The notes: generated by a model from the sequence alone, not told the origin. A DNA stretch of 64,000 bases from Apostichopus japonicus (GCF_037975245.1 NC_092581.1:2924001-2988000); one strand, 5' to 3'; counted from the first letter of the stretch, positions 28,101 to 43,100 are shown. Made by a program: numbers and translations.

Positions 28101-31100
28101 ATCTTTTCACATTGACATACTAAGAAAAGTATTTAACCTATAAGTCAAATATTATTTGCAAGATCATCTAATATTTTATTCTTTTTAAAATGGTTAATAT
28201 GGTTTTTCTCTCTCAAAGCCACCTGTGAAATCTTCAGCTACCTTGATTATCTCTCCAAGTTCCATCTCTCAGCAGTGGGTGGACGAAATCAACCACCATG
28301 TCAGATCCAACAGCCTCAAGATCCTAGTACGTTCCCCAATCTATCCTTAAAAAATTATTTATTTATTAAGACGGGACATAAGTTGGTATTCCTGTCTTTT
28401 GTAATTCCTTTTATAGTATTGACTTTGATTACTTTTCAGCTCATTTTTTCTTTTCTTTTATTATTTAAAAGCAACATTTTGACAAGTTGATAATTTTTTT
28501 TGCATTGAATTTTGGCGTGAAGCTCTTCAGCCGTGCTCCGACAGAGGACGCTGTTTTATCCGTCCTATTGTAAGAGGAATTCAGCGAACCTTGACCGAGT
28601 TTCAGTCTCTGACTTTAGATCAGGAAAGTAGCATAAAAAGGTTAAATTAGGTTTGTAGTTATTGAATAAGAGCTCTTTTGAAATATTTTATATTTAAGTC
28701 CAAAGTCAAACAAATTGTTTTACGCACCTTAAACAACTCGTGCTTTCTAAAGCACTTTTTTCATTCCGCCAAGACCCGCCAAAAGGAAAAAATGAATCAT
28801 GAACTAGTCAATCACCCAGCAGGTCTGTATCCAAGTTTGTCCGCTGTGTTCGCACGCTATTAAGAGCTTTTTACTTTCATTCAGAGATCTGTTAACAGTA
28901 TAGATCTAATGCATTGGACCAATATGACAGCATGGAACATTTTATAGTCACTATAGTTGAAATCTGAATAACTCAGTAAAACAGTAAGGAAAAGTATAAG
29001 CATAACAGTATCAATAAATTTAATATTTATTATTTTATTAAAATCAACCTTAAAAAATTTGTGACACCTTTGAGGCTTGAATTTGTTAGGGAATTGTTTT
29101 TTATCTTTGTTTCCTTAGGCTCTCATCAAGAGCAAAAGGTGCTTTTGTTCATTTGATATCAATTGATAAAAATATGTTGACCTATGAATGTTGACTCTTT
29201 CAGATATACAGAGGGGTCAGAGTTCACAAGTTTCTTCAACCGCTTTACCTAGCCCAACATGATATAGTTATAACGACGTACAGCGTACTGAGTACAGAAC
29301 TGAACTACGTGGATCTGCCACATTGTAACAGTAAGTGGTATTTGGTTCATTAAAAAGCTGAAATAAAAATACTCCCTCCCTCCCTCTGCCCCTCCCTACC
29401 TCTGCCCCTTCCCACGTCCCTTCCTCTCCTTCTCTCTCTTGCCCTCTCCCTCCCTCTCCCACCTTATGCCTCCACCAACTTCTCCCTCCCTCCCTCTTTC
29501 CCTTCCCACCTCCCTTTCTCCCCCGTCCCTCCCATTCCCATCCTCTCCCTCGTTCTCCCACCCTCACCCTTCCACATTCCCACCCTCCCTCTCCTGCCCT
29601 CTCCTCCTTCCCTCCCCTGTCTGTCTCCCATCCTCACCCTCCCTCCCTCTCCCATCCTCACCCTCCCTCCCTCCCTCTCCCTTCCTCACCCTCCCTCCCT
29701 CTCCCATCTTCACCCTCCCTCCCTCTCCCATCCTCACCCTCCCTCCCTCTTCCTTCCTCACCCTCCCTCCCTCTCCCGTCTTCACCCTCCATCCCTCTCC
29801 CATTCTCACCCTCCCTCCCTCTCCCATTCTCACCCTCCCTCCCTCTCTCTTCCACCCTCCCTCTCTCTTCCACCCTCCCTCTCTCTTCCACCCTCCCTCT
29901 TCCCCTTCCCTCTCTATATCTTGCATATCATGTAACCAGATACCCCACAGCCTTATTCAGGTAAACCCAGAGAGCAGTTTTGGTAGGGATTTCTTTCAAA
30001 AGAAATCTAGCTGTTTGTACTTACAAAGAAAAGTCTTGCCTCTCATTTTCTAAAAGCTGTGATAATATCTTGTTCTTTCTGTATACTCTGCAGGCAATAA
30101 ACTGCGCCATGCGAAGCGTTACATGGCCGTACCCAGCCCCCTGCCCGTAGTTGAATGGTGGAGGGTGTGCCTCGACGAGGCCCAGATGGTAGAGTCCCCA
30201 ACAGCGAAAGTAAGTTTTGATGATCTGTAATGGAATCCTGTGGTGACAATCTTTGATTAGCAAGTAATTTTGCATTTTTCTTTTCCATCTCTTCCAACTC
30301 TTGCATTTAATAAAATTTGAACCAAATTTTGATAAATATAAAATTGTAGCATTTAAACAACCATTCAGTAAGTTCTTGGGGAAAAATAAGTAGTTTAAAA
30401 GACAAAAGTTGTCTGTATATGTATGTATGTCATGAGTCTGTAAGTGTTTATATGTCATGTGTATGTATGTCAAGTGTGTCTGTAAATGTACGTATATGTC
30501 TTGTTAGGAGAACACGGAAAAATGTTAAATACCTCTTGAATAGTTCCCATGTATACCAAACAAGGCCTTTTTACAAGTAACCCGACAAATTCTCTCAATT
30601 TAGCAGGTACAAGATCTTTTTCGTAACTGCGTGAAACTTTTGCATTTTCAAATGTGTTTACTGTGCCACTGAATTAACACATTTGTTTGCGATTCAGTCC
30701 GCAGAAATGGCCTTGCGTTTGACAGCGGTGAACCGATGGTGTGTGACCGGAACACCAGTGCAGACTGGGTTAAATGGTAAGATAACGTTATATACCCATA
30801 CTACCGTAAGCATAAAAGACGAGTGTCTGAAAATAAAAGTATACTTCCCAGAAGAAACATGACCTGATAACATTTTCATTGCTTCTGCTTCTGTTAAATA
30901 CTCGTTAAAAACCCCTCTCGGGAATCAAAGAACGTAGATGTTGTTAGGCAGCGCAGCAGTGCTAGTAACAATGTGTGGGCAATCCAGTTTTAAACACATC
31001 AAGACTAGGGCTCTCCTTAACGGCCAAGGATTGCGTATTCCAGTCTTTTATAGTCCTAGGATAGAAGCACGATGACTATGTGAAATTTGAGTATAGTGGC

Positions 31101-34100
31101 CACGCCTCTCTGGTTTCAAGAAGAGATTAGTCTCGTTTGGGACTGCAACTAAGACATTAATAATTTGAAAAAAAAACATGAGTCTGGCCATTTTCCTTCT
31201 TTGTATGAGGGGTTTCCATTTCAAAGTTTTTAAGATCTCAGTGACGCTGGATTGCCTACGGAAATCACAAGTTACAAAATGTGCTGCCTTCCTTTGAATT
31301 TTTTTCTATTTTGTCTTGGTCTGAGACCTTTTAAGGGTCCCAAATCTGAGCTGCATATTCAAGGGTAGAGCAACACAGAAATATAGGCCAAATTCACATA
31401 ATTCTGGTGGGCAAGAGCGCAAATTCCTATTCAGGAAGCCAAGGGTTCTGCTGGTCCTAGAGTATATCTTATCAATATGTGTAGAGAAAGATATATTGCT
31501 AAAAGACTCCCTCTGCCCTTATCCCCGTTTGAAATGTAATTTGTTTCAAGTATCAAAACACATGAATGTAACACGAATGCAATAACCATATCCACACATC
31601 TTGTTCTTGTACATATGAATGGTGGGAGAGGTTACCATGGCGACATGATCGACTGCTTTTACACATTTCATATTGATGTAGAAACTATCAGAATACTTTT
31701 GAATAAAAACCTTGAGAATTTGGCTACTTTTGTTGACAGATTTGTACGGCTTGTTCCTGTTTCTGAACGAGGACCCTTACAGGACCAAATTTTGGTGGGA
31801 TCGCGGACTCTGTGGGCCTTTCGCGAATGATGATAGGGAGCCCATGCTGGCAGCGTTGACCAAGAAGCTTTGGCGTACAGCCAAGAAGGACGTCCTCGAT
31901 CAGGTGCAGTAGTTTATATCTATTAAAGGCATTGAAGACTCGCCCCAAGTTGCGTGTGGTCATCTGAAAAAGTTAACTTTCTGTTGCTTGCAATTGACGT
32001 TTTGTTCGTGTTGCTACAAAATGCAGACAGTAATGAAACGTGATACCTTGTTATCTTTAGCTGGACCTGAGATGTCCATCGCTGTATCGTTTGTACACTG
32101 TGCTGTGGGTATTGACCGCAGCTGTATGTACTGACTGTACACTACGTCTAATTACCGACGGTTGCAAGCTGTGTGTGTATTTCAGTGTAGAATATTCTAT
32201 GAAAATGTGGGTTTTGACCTCAAGGGTACAGATTTCAGTGTGATATAATCACAAATTTGTTTCTGAATTTAAGAGTTTGGTTGGGGTTATTTTTGATGCA
32301 GGGTACAAAATATTGAAAAAAATAAATGGGTATACAGTGTCATATCTTATACACTCTTCTTATACATCTAAGTTAATTTTTTTTTCTTTCACTTCCTTTC
32401 AGATTAACATCCCATCTCAAACAGAGCAGGTTCATTGGTTAAAGTTTTCTCCGGTCGAAGCTCATTACTACAAGAGAAAACACGAAGGCTGTGCTTCCCA
32501 GTTTAACTTGGTGAGAAAACCTAAATGCCTCCCTGCCCCCACCCCCTAGCCAGGCCTCATCAATCTGTTCTCTTATTACTGCGTTAGCTCAGTTACCTTA
32601 GTCGATGAGTCCACTCTCTCAGGAAAATAATTGGCTAGTCTCCACATGACCAAAATTGAAATTAAATTGAGTTGTTAGTTGTAACAACTTGTAACAACTC
32701 TCTGGTTATCCCCTTGACAACATCACATCAGATATTTTGCTCATAGGACTCATCACTCATAAAAGAAATTTATGTGTTAACAATGAATTTAAGGTTGTGA
32801 CTTCAACAAAAGACAATAATATTCTTCTTAATTTTCTTCTCAATGTTCGTCTTTTGTGTGTTTATTAGTATAGCCCAAGGTTGCATTGGTTTTTTGTCTT
32901 TTGCAGTAATGATATAAATAGATCAAAAAGAAAGAGTAGTATGGGAAAATAATTTCCTGAACTTTCAATAATAATTTTAGTGAATTTTGTGACCTAACGT
33001 ATATTATCTTTGGCAGTTGCTTATAGGGCAGACAGTTTGTTTCCATCTACTGTTGTTTACTGTCTGACTGTAACCATGGTGATGAATTACAAAACAAGTT
33101 TTATCATATTCTACTGAAATTTGCCCTCATCTCTTTGAACCATGCAGACTCTAACTCGAGTGAAGGCAGACACATCCATGAAGTTATCGGACATGGACAG
33201 GAAAAAACTAGCCAAGGTAAGAAAGATCCATTCTTCTATTAACTTTTGGTATTTTATAGTCTTTTTTTTCTTTCAGGAGAGCCAAAGAAAGTATTCTTTT
33301 AATTTTATGTCCCATTATGTGTCATAAGGTTTCAAGGTTATGCCCCGCTTATTTTCAGTAATTGCGATTTTTTAAAGTTGTTCTTCGTATGTATACGCAC
33401 GAACGTCCGAACGTCCGAACTTGATACTCTCAGCTATGAGTTGAAGTGGCAACACATTGACTGTCACATATTCTATTTGCCAGGTATAACAGAATTGGAA
33501 TAAATGTTTCTTTCCAAGTTTGGTCTTCTGACTTATATCAAATTTAAATAAATATCAGAATGGGAAACCTGCCATCAAATTGGAAATTAGTTCTAAACAA
33601 TAGATGACTGACTAGAACACTTAACAATAGTGGCAATTTTGAGGGGCTTCTGGGTGTGTGTGGGGTAGGGGGATGGGGGGCAAGAGTGAGGGAAAGGATT
33701 GTGAAGGTAAGAGGAATGGGCAAAGGGGAGGGCAAGAGGGAAAATGTGAAAACCGGCGCGTTGAGTCCTTCTCTTCCACTTTCCCTCGGTAGTTGGTGCT
33801 ACCCCTCCTGAGCCTCCGTCAGGCCTGCTGCCACCCTCAGGCTGTGAGAGGAGAGTTCATCCGTCTCAACCAGAGCACCATGAAGATGGAGGACTTACTC
33901 CAGTCCCTGATCGGTAAAGCCAAATTGGAGTGCGAGGAGGCACAGAGGCAGCTGGTCTGTGCGATCAATGGACAAGCAGCGATGCATATGATCGAAGGAG
34001 AGGTTGGTTCATCATCTCATGAAATACATCTGATGGAGTTTGTTTAATTATGAAACCTCTGTACCTTGTCACTAGCTGTAGTATGGTAGTGGAGTAGCTT

Positions 34101-37100
34101 TGTATAGGGTCCCACGTATCTCTGATGCCTTAAAGGTATGCTGTATGGGCCCCAATTATACTAGATATTCAAATATGGTCACCTTTGGTCAAAATTCTCA
34201 TGAATACATCTGATGGAGTTTGTTTTATTATGATACCTCTTGACCTTGTCACTAGCTGTAGTATTGTAGTGGAGTATCTTTGAATAGGGTATCACGTATC
34301 TCTGACTCCATAAAGGTAGGCTGTATGTATGGCCCCAATTATGCTAGATATTCCCATATGGTCATCTTTGGTCAAAATTCTTAAACCGTTTTTATTCCAC
34401 ACTTGGAGGAAATTTTCCTCACTGGGACATTCAGTCATCTTGTGTGTTCCTTAAACATGTCTGAGAACAATTTGGAGAGTAAAGATCTCCAGGAAAGTAC
34501 TTTTTTAAAACTTCTAGCAACTATAGCGTGCAATAATTTGGAGCCTATACTGACTACCTTTAAGGTTCTGAGTACCTCAGAGTACCACGGACCGAGTACT
34601 GCTATTTGAAATCGGAGCGCAGATTACAGAGTGTGATTACAGAGTGGAGAAGAGCGAAAGGAACATTCGGCTTGAGAAGTGTCGACGGTTTACATATCGG
34701 CTTAAAGGATTGGTTCAGTTGGCATACATGTTTATGTTATATGAAAGAGGATAATAAAAGAAACACAATGGTGAAAAAACTGTTCAAATATCTTTTTCGA
34801 TTAAAGAGATATTCAAGTTTTATCAGATTGTGTAGAAACTGCTGAAATCTGACTAGCTGTGTCACATCCTCACATTCCTGAAAAGTCTTTGTTTTTTTTT
34901 CTAATATTTTGTGAGATTTCATGACTTTCTACCAAAGGATATGTCAGGAGATCTCATATTTGTCAAAGGAAGTATTTGAGATTAAACATCTGAAGAATTT
35001 TTGATTATATTATTTTCAAATGTGTTAAAAAATGTAAATAATTTTGAAAGAAATATATTCACACATGTTAAGGAAGTGAGGATCTGACATCATACCCTCA
35101 CAGTTAGTCTTTCTACACCAGTCATTTTCAAAGAAATGTTGATATATTCAAAGTGTCATATCTCCTTAACAGAGCATGCTATCATGGTAGTTTCTTCACT
35201 GTTCTTTTTGTCTTTTTGTGTTCTTTCATACAAAATAGACATGTCAAACACCTGAACCACAATCTTTTAAATTTTTATCCTCGAAGGTCGTGTCAGCCGT
35301 AGAGAAATATCGAGAGGTGTTACGTAATGAAGACGAGCAGAAGGGTAAATTGAAGGTGGATTCGTTACAGATATTTCACGCCATGCACAACCTCGGCAAA
35401 CTACTGGAAGAGAAACACGAGGGTGTGGCCCCCACCACGAGAGATGGGAAACTTACGCAACAGGTTAAACATATTTCATTCTGATTTCATAAAATTTCAG
35501 ATGTTAGGGTAAAAGTTCAGTAATTGTTTAGATGTGAGGTGTATTTGATTGTAACAATATTTACCCCAACCGACAGTGTGAGAAATGATCGTGATGGTCA
35601 AACCCAAAGTTCTATAATTATCGGCCATTTGATAAACGATGTCTTTCCACCCAATTTTCCATACCCTCTTTTCCTTAGCAAATAGGAAATTTTCTGATTC
35701 TTGTTCTAAAGAATGTATGCGAAGGAAATGCTTTCTTCTAGAATACCATTTTTTTCTCTTTAAAAAAAAAATTAATATTGTCATTTGTATTAAAATATTT
35801 AATTTTTTTTTCATTTTTGCCAACATGCTAGATGGAAGAAATGAGAGTCAAGTACATGGGGAAAGCTCTTAATAATCTAAACTCCTGTGGACAATCTCTC
35901 TTTCTGATCTCTGAAAAGATTACTTCCTTGGAGGGAAAGGTGAGTGCCCCCTCAATGCCTCCACTATATAACTTGTCTGCAAGCTCCCCCCTTCCGGCGA
36001 CCCAGAAAGTAAACTCCCTGATGGGGAAGGACCCCACCTTTGATGGACCAGATGGAATCAACAGGAGAAGAAAATAGTTGCTTTCCTTGATCTTTTTTTT
36101 TCACATAATTTCATTTATGATGTAATGAGTAAGTCATCCAATTTTACAGTTTGGAAATACGGGCATTGCATCAAGTTTCGTACTAATATATTTTCCTATG
36201 GTAACTTGCTTCTGTGATAAAAATGACTGCAAAAATGAGATTTAAATCGATGGATTCCCACACGGATGTATCCTTGATTTTGATCAAATTTTCTGGAAAT
36301 TCCTCAAATTTGCAGATGGCTGTGCTACACAATATCATTGGTCTGATCTGTTTCATTTTTGCATTAGAAAAAAATTAAGTGGTATATTATAACATGTGTG
36401 TATAGATTGCTATGCTGAACAGAATGGACTCTAGTTAAACCATACTTGAACCTAATTTAACTTAGTACTGACCATCTTTGTATGGTAACAATAATCCAAC
36501 ATTTTATGCTGATATGCAATACAGAAGAAGTAACGAAATTGGTGCTCAGACATAAAATATTAAATTAATATTGGTGGGTTGGTTAGAATTGGAACATATT
36601 TATCTGTGGTTTATGTGCTCTCATTTTCACTCAAATAAGGTAAATTTGAAGAAGGGACCTGGCTGGTGGTTAGAAGCCTCAATGTACCTGATGCAACAGG
36701 GACGAGATGAAGAGTTAATCACCAAGATCAAAGATGAGGCTCCATCAGGGAGCAGTGCGATGGACCAACTGATTAACAGGTATATCATAATGGTTAAGTT
36801 ATAACTTTCTGTTTCTCTGTTACACTAGGGTAAGTAACCTAAAGAGATGTGTTGTTGGTAAATTTGAGTTGGATGGGAGGAAGTGGGTGGAGGTGGGGGG
36901 GGGGGCAGGGGAGCGATAACTGTGTATTGCTTTGGAATGCCGTGGCCTTTTTTTTTTAAGACAAAAGAGGTACATTCTTCTTTGAATATTTATAGATAAT
37001 ATTTTTTATTTTTTCATCTTTTTATTTTTTCATAAATCTTTTACCATTTTTTTTTTTACCATAGATTCGAGGACTGCAGAGGGCTTCAGTATGTTGTCCA

Positions 37101-40100
37101 AGAAGAGGTCGAGACGCTAATGAGGTGTTACAAGGAGGCCAAAGCAGGTGTGAAGAGACTCTCAAAACCAGTGACGGCGGAACTTGTATCGTCAACAGTA
37201 GATTGCCATCTGAGACCGTTCAAGGGTAGAGCTAAGAATGAGTGAGTAGAGACTTGAAATTGAAAACTATTTATTTCCATTTCACCATAACATAAACAAA
37301 GTGAACATATAACACTTGATTACAATTACAAATGTATTCCATAGGAATTAAACAATTGATATACACAAATGATGTGAATTGGAGGTGACTTGGCAGAAGC
37401 AGAGCTTATCAAGGCCAGGCCACCAACAAAAAACACACACAACCCCCCCCCCCCACGCCCCCACCAAAATACACCTAAACATAGGAAAAGAAACTAGAAA
37501 CTTTACACATGCTTATTTAATAAAGACCATTTTAGTTGTTTTTTAAAATGTAATAGTGATTTTGAACTATGGACCTGGGTATCTAGGGTAGAATGATACA
37601 AGCTTTGGAAATTTTCTTTTAAAAAATGATCGGACTGTCTGGCAGTAATTAATACGACACTTACAGCAGCCACACGTGCATGTGAACGAAGCACAAATAG
37701 CTTATAACCCCGATGCTAGGTTTTATTTGCATCTAATGTAAATCTGGGAGGTAAATTTTTCTGCGATACTTTAGAACACCATCTTAGTTTCCTGGCCAAA
37801 GTTGCATCCGGTTTCTGCTTGTGGTTGTTCAAGATATAAATGATATCAAATTTGACAACAATCCCAACCATTGACATAAGCGAAGACCAAACTAACCCCC
37901 AAACAACTGAGAAACATCTTCTTCCGTCGTCGTGTCTGTGAGCTGCCATTTTGTAAATCTGTGATGTCATAGTGGCACCAGGATCTGAAACCTTTTTCCA
38001 ATATCTTTGTTTTTCTTTTCATATTTTTATGATGGAATGTTACCAAGTTTGACCCTGTAACCAATATCATCATCGGTCATGTAACCCAGCTTCAACAATC
38101 CTCAACCATGTTCTGGTGAATTTAAAAATAATTATGAACTCTATGTTTCTTGGGTATCGAGTTATCTGGTCGCACATAGCAACACAATAGTCAAATTGTT
38201 AAACAAATGCAACTATTTTGGGTGGAGTTTTTTTACGCAGAAATTTTTTCATTCATTTGTTGTCCAACAGGTAAGCACCACATTATTCCCGGTTTGGTAT
38301 AATGAAAAAAAAAATTACAAAAACTTATGTCGAAAGAACTTGATGTTTCTGATTGGTTTTTTTTTCTCTTTTTTTTCAACAGTTGCCTTTTCTGCAAAGT
38401 TGAGGGAGCCCTCCAGGAATACGAAATGAGACTGTTTGCTTTTGAGCAAAGGTAAAATATACAACTAACTGTGTGGAACGTTTTTTCTTTTTGTTGCATG
38501 TACTCCGTTGGCTGCTATATGAAAGTCCCTCTAGTGATCTAATGGAGCTCTTGAAGAAATAATGAAATTAGATAACACAATTTTATTAGTTATCAAACAA
38601 CAAAAAAAGACCCAAACTTGAAAAAGAGTTCACCGGGATTCCTTGTCCTATTCTTTTGACTTTTAAAATGTTTTTTTTTTTTTTTTGGCTCTGACAAGAA
38701 ACCAATTGGATACCCTGGCAGAAGAACCGCCCAGTACCTCGTATGATGACAACCACAAAGACGACAACGTCGGCAACTACACCGTCCGGCCCAGGGGGAC
38801 CTGGGCCATGAGCGAGCTACAGAAAATACTGAAAACCCTCCTGGCATTCTTTAGACAGGTCAACGGTGACCCGTGGACCGCCGAAGAAGGGACACTTCAC
38901 CTTGAGATGATTGAGCAAATGCAGAAGGAGTTTAAGGTAGCTTTTTGTGGTCCGTGATAAATGAAGCGAAATATTTTCAATTGAGAGGTTAAGGGGGAGG
39001 GAGGGGGGGGGGATGGTTCTGTGGGTACAAAGAAGGAAGGAATGTGCAAAAATTGTTTCTCATGGGTAAAGCATTAAATGTCGAGGAATAAACATGGAAG
39101 AATTAAAGAATGAATCCAAATGTCATGCTCGTTTGTATGGTGTCAGTGATATGGGTTTCATAATTCATTCTGTTTCCTGCTGGAAGTCAATCGTCCTAGC
39201 GAGGAGACGGTGCGATAAAGGGCAATGGTTGTCGCAATTTGCTGCGATGGACTTAAGCACACCTGACCGACCAGATTACTACGGTGCGCTCGCGGGGACC
39301 TCTGGGTTTCTGCACAAAATGATTTTGGCAAGGTACCCCCTATTGAAACGTTAAAATATGTCATCTGTTGATAATTTTTTCTGTTTGATGCTATTAAGTT
39401 TTATACTTCAATTTTTTTAACCTTCATTTTAAAACCTTCCTCTTTCTCAGCCTCTCCGAGCTTACTGGGGAGCATTGATGGAGCGAGTAGCTGCCATGGA
39501 TGAGCTTGACATGGCCAAGATGAGGTTAAGAGTCAAATTACCAGATGAACCATACGACCCTGAATCTCAGCCGTACATCATATTACCGGAGGAGGTAAGT
39601 AGTCAACATCAGACATTATTTGCTTGTTTGTATCTTATTGGAGTTGGTAAAAAGTAGCTCTCTTTTGTATTCTTTTATCTTTCTTGAAGGCCAGAAAGCC
39701 AAACTTCTGTAAATAACATTTGTGCATCAAGAGCATAATTTTGATATTCATTTTAGTTGACCTTTAAACTTCCTATGTGCACTTTGACCTCAGTGGGTTG
39801 TTTAATTCTTTTGTGTAACAACAGATTGAAGGCCAGAAAGCCAAATTCTGAAAATAACATTTGTGCATCAAGAGCATAATTTTGATATTCATTTTAGTTG
39901 ACCTTTGAACTTCCTATGTGCACTTTGACCTCAGTGCTTGTTTAATTCTTTGTGTAACAACAGACGTGCATCAAGAGCATAATTTTGTATTCATTTTAGT
40001 TGACCTTTGAACGTCCTATATGCACTTTGACCTCAGTGGTTGTTTAATTCTTTTGTGTAACAACAGATCGAAGGTCAGAAAGCCAAACTCCTGAATGACC

Positions 40101-43100
40101 GTTTTGTGGCATCCAGTGAGCTGAGGCAGAAGATGGGCCAGCTGGTTTACCTTCAAAACCTGGAGAAGGCTCAGAGTAATCTGGGAGGGATCAACCCAGA
40201 TCCCTGTCCAATATGTACGAGACCATTGGGGACACAGGTAATGTATAATAACAGGTACAGGCCGGGGTACAGATATGCACGTGTACAGGTTTGGGTGCAG
40301 GTAGGGGTACATATAGCAGACCCAATAGGGAAACAGGTTAGCCTGCAGAAAGGAGGGGGGCCTATGGAAACATGATTAAGAGATTTATGGATACAGGTAG
40401 GGGGTACAGATAGCCTACAGGTAGGAAAACGGGTAAGAGAACACTAAAAGAGTAGGTAAGAGGGGTAAAGGAGACCTGATATGCGGGGTGAACAGTGGTA
40501 ATAGTAGATAATGGACTATTAGGGGTACAGTTTGGGCTAAAAATAGGAGACCACACCAAACACAAGTAAGAAACACGTATGAGATCACATGGGGCACACT
40601 TATGGAAAACAGCCAAAGATTGCCAGAGGTATAGGTGGGGAACAACAAAGGACACATGCTGTAGCTATTTTTTTTTTTTTTCCATTATGGAAATCTCTGC
40701 ATTGAACACTGTGTCAAAAGTTATCATTTTTGCAAAATTAGATGGATTGTTTCAGGTTCTGCTAGATTTCACAGATGTACAAGTCCTTTCATACGGAGTG
40801 GAAGTACAGCTTGTGCATTTACTCTGGGTAGGGATCGAAGACCGTATAGCGGTAGTATGGCGGTAGTGAAAACTTCCATTAGTTATTGGTAGCAAAGCAA
40901 CAATGGAGTGAATGTGACCTAATTATTGGTCTTGTAGGGGTACCAGCTACCTGTTTCTATATGTCAGTTATTTAGTAACAACTGAAAACAAAAAACCTCA
41001 TGTGTGTTTGTTCAAATGTTTCAAACTGGAATGTTTCAAACGGGATGAGGTTGCGATACCTGTCACTGGAATAGTAATGACACTGATCAGAGATAATCAA
41101 ACGCTTTTTTTAATAGCTGTCATGCTCTGTATTCAAAATAAAACAAAACTGTTAGCAAACTGCTTATCCACTAAAGAAGCCTTTGTAAAGAGAATGTGTA
41201 AAAGTAAGAGGGCCTGACGTTTCGATCCTAGCAGGATCTCCTTCAGAGGTTGAATGACAAGTTACAGACTTAACAGAAGGGACAAATACAAGCACAGAAT
41301 ACAGACAGGTTAATGAGCAGGGTGAAGACAAAAGAGAGGATTAGTAGACAAGGGATGGAGAGAAGAAAGAAATCAACAGGGGGAAGAGGAGAGGTAGGAG
41401 AAAGGAGGTAGGAGGTAGGAACTGTAGAGGGACAAAGAGAGGATTAAGGAAAGAGGGTGGAAAATAAAACTAGAGAAGGACAAAGACAGGAAAGTGTAGA
41501 AAAGTGTGCGCTGTGTTCAACGTCAAAATGGTGTAAGACATTTTGTCAGATATCTATTGTGAAAGTTATGATTTTTCATAGGTAAGAATGTATGGGAGCA
41601 CAATGGGCAACGGCAAATGGTTACGATAGCTAGGGACAAATGGTAACTTTATAGGTAAATAAAAACAATTTGTCAATATCAAACATGCTGTATAAGTAAA
41701 TCAAATTTTTTTGGAAAATTTTTAAAATGAGAAAAGCAACAGACAGTCTGGAAAGAATAAATGTCCAAAATTCTCATCTGTTTCATAATTCAGTGGGCTG
41801 TGCTTCACTGTGGGCACTGTTACTGTTGCGAGTGCATGTCGGTACTGCAGACAAGGAACCCCTCGCCAGACATGAGGTGCCCGGTATGCCGACAGACCAC
41901 CGCCAGGAAGGAGGTCTCGTTCGTGAGCACCGATCAACGGAGTGATGAGAGGTCCTCGGAAACAGACATCAAAGTACACGTAAGGCAAAAAATCATACTT
42001 GTAAGGAAACTAGTTGCCTTTTTTTTCAAGAAAACATTCTTCCACAGAATTGGTGAAGCTAATGCTGCAGTGATGGGAATCTGTTATGTGCATCCTGACA
42101 GATATTTGAGATGTTTCTTTTTCAGCTCAAATTTGACAATTTTGTTATTCGAAAGAAAAGAGCGTAAACTGTACGCTTTTTATAAAACATGGCCAGAAAT
42201 CACCACTTTTTTAATTCTTCCCACAAACAGACCTATGATCAGTTGCCCCCTTTTTACTGGAGAGAGGTTTGTTCCGCGTACTGGGAATCTGTTATGTGTA
42301 TCCTGACAGATATTTGAGAAGTTTCATTATCAGCCCAAGTTTGACCCCAAATCTCCACTTTTTGATTCCTTGCCTGAAGGCTCAAGGAATCTATGCGATG
42401 GTGATTGCATGTGTGCGTGCGTTTGTTTTGCTATCTGACCGAGGACTTGAACAAAAGAATTTCAGGTCCACGTCCTCGGAAGGATCTATTGTATGGGGGT
42501 ATTGTTAAAGTTAGGGTACGTGGATTTGAACAATGGAAAATACAATGGGGTCCTCGGTCTGAATGAAACACAAACATGTGTGTGCGTGCGTGTGTGTGTG
42601 TGTGTATGTGAAGCGCCAGCCTTATTGATTTTGGTGCTCATCTCAAGAAATATTAGTCAGGTCACATTTCAGAATTGAATCATACTTTGTGTTAAGGTGT
42701 TGGTAGATAGCGGCTACATGATAATGTATGTGATATTATGCACATTTATTAGGGGGCAGGGCTTGAGTTGATTTTTGCTAAAAAATAGCTGGTAAACATG
42801 GTATGTTAACATATTTAGTAGGTACAGTTGGTCCAGTGGTCCACAGTAAGTGAAAGAACCTTGCTGATCAATTCAATCTACAATGACGAAAGCTTGAGAT
42901 TATCATCTCATTTGGCAAGGAATCACAATAAGCCCACTGGCTTTCTGGTTTAAATATCGCAAGATCTTTCAGTTTTTTTAAGGCAAAATCAAAATGGCCA
43001 CTAGACACTAGCCTTAGTTGATCTGTGTATCGATCAATGAAAGGCCTCATTTTAGCACTATTTTTAAAGATATTTACAAACTCTGAGAGACCGCCATAAT

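Noticed and set aside
29439-30053. 204-codon open frame rich in Pro, Ser and Leu
   Set aside because: It is the translation of a CCCTCC-type minisatellite; the opposite strand is equally open, and it lies inside a SHPRH intron.
39094-39354. 86-codon open frame between two SHPRH exons
   Set aside because: No splice sites compatible with the flanking phase-0 exons were convincing, and the SHPRH sequence reads continuously from KEFK (38936) to PLRAYWG (39451).
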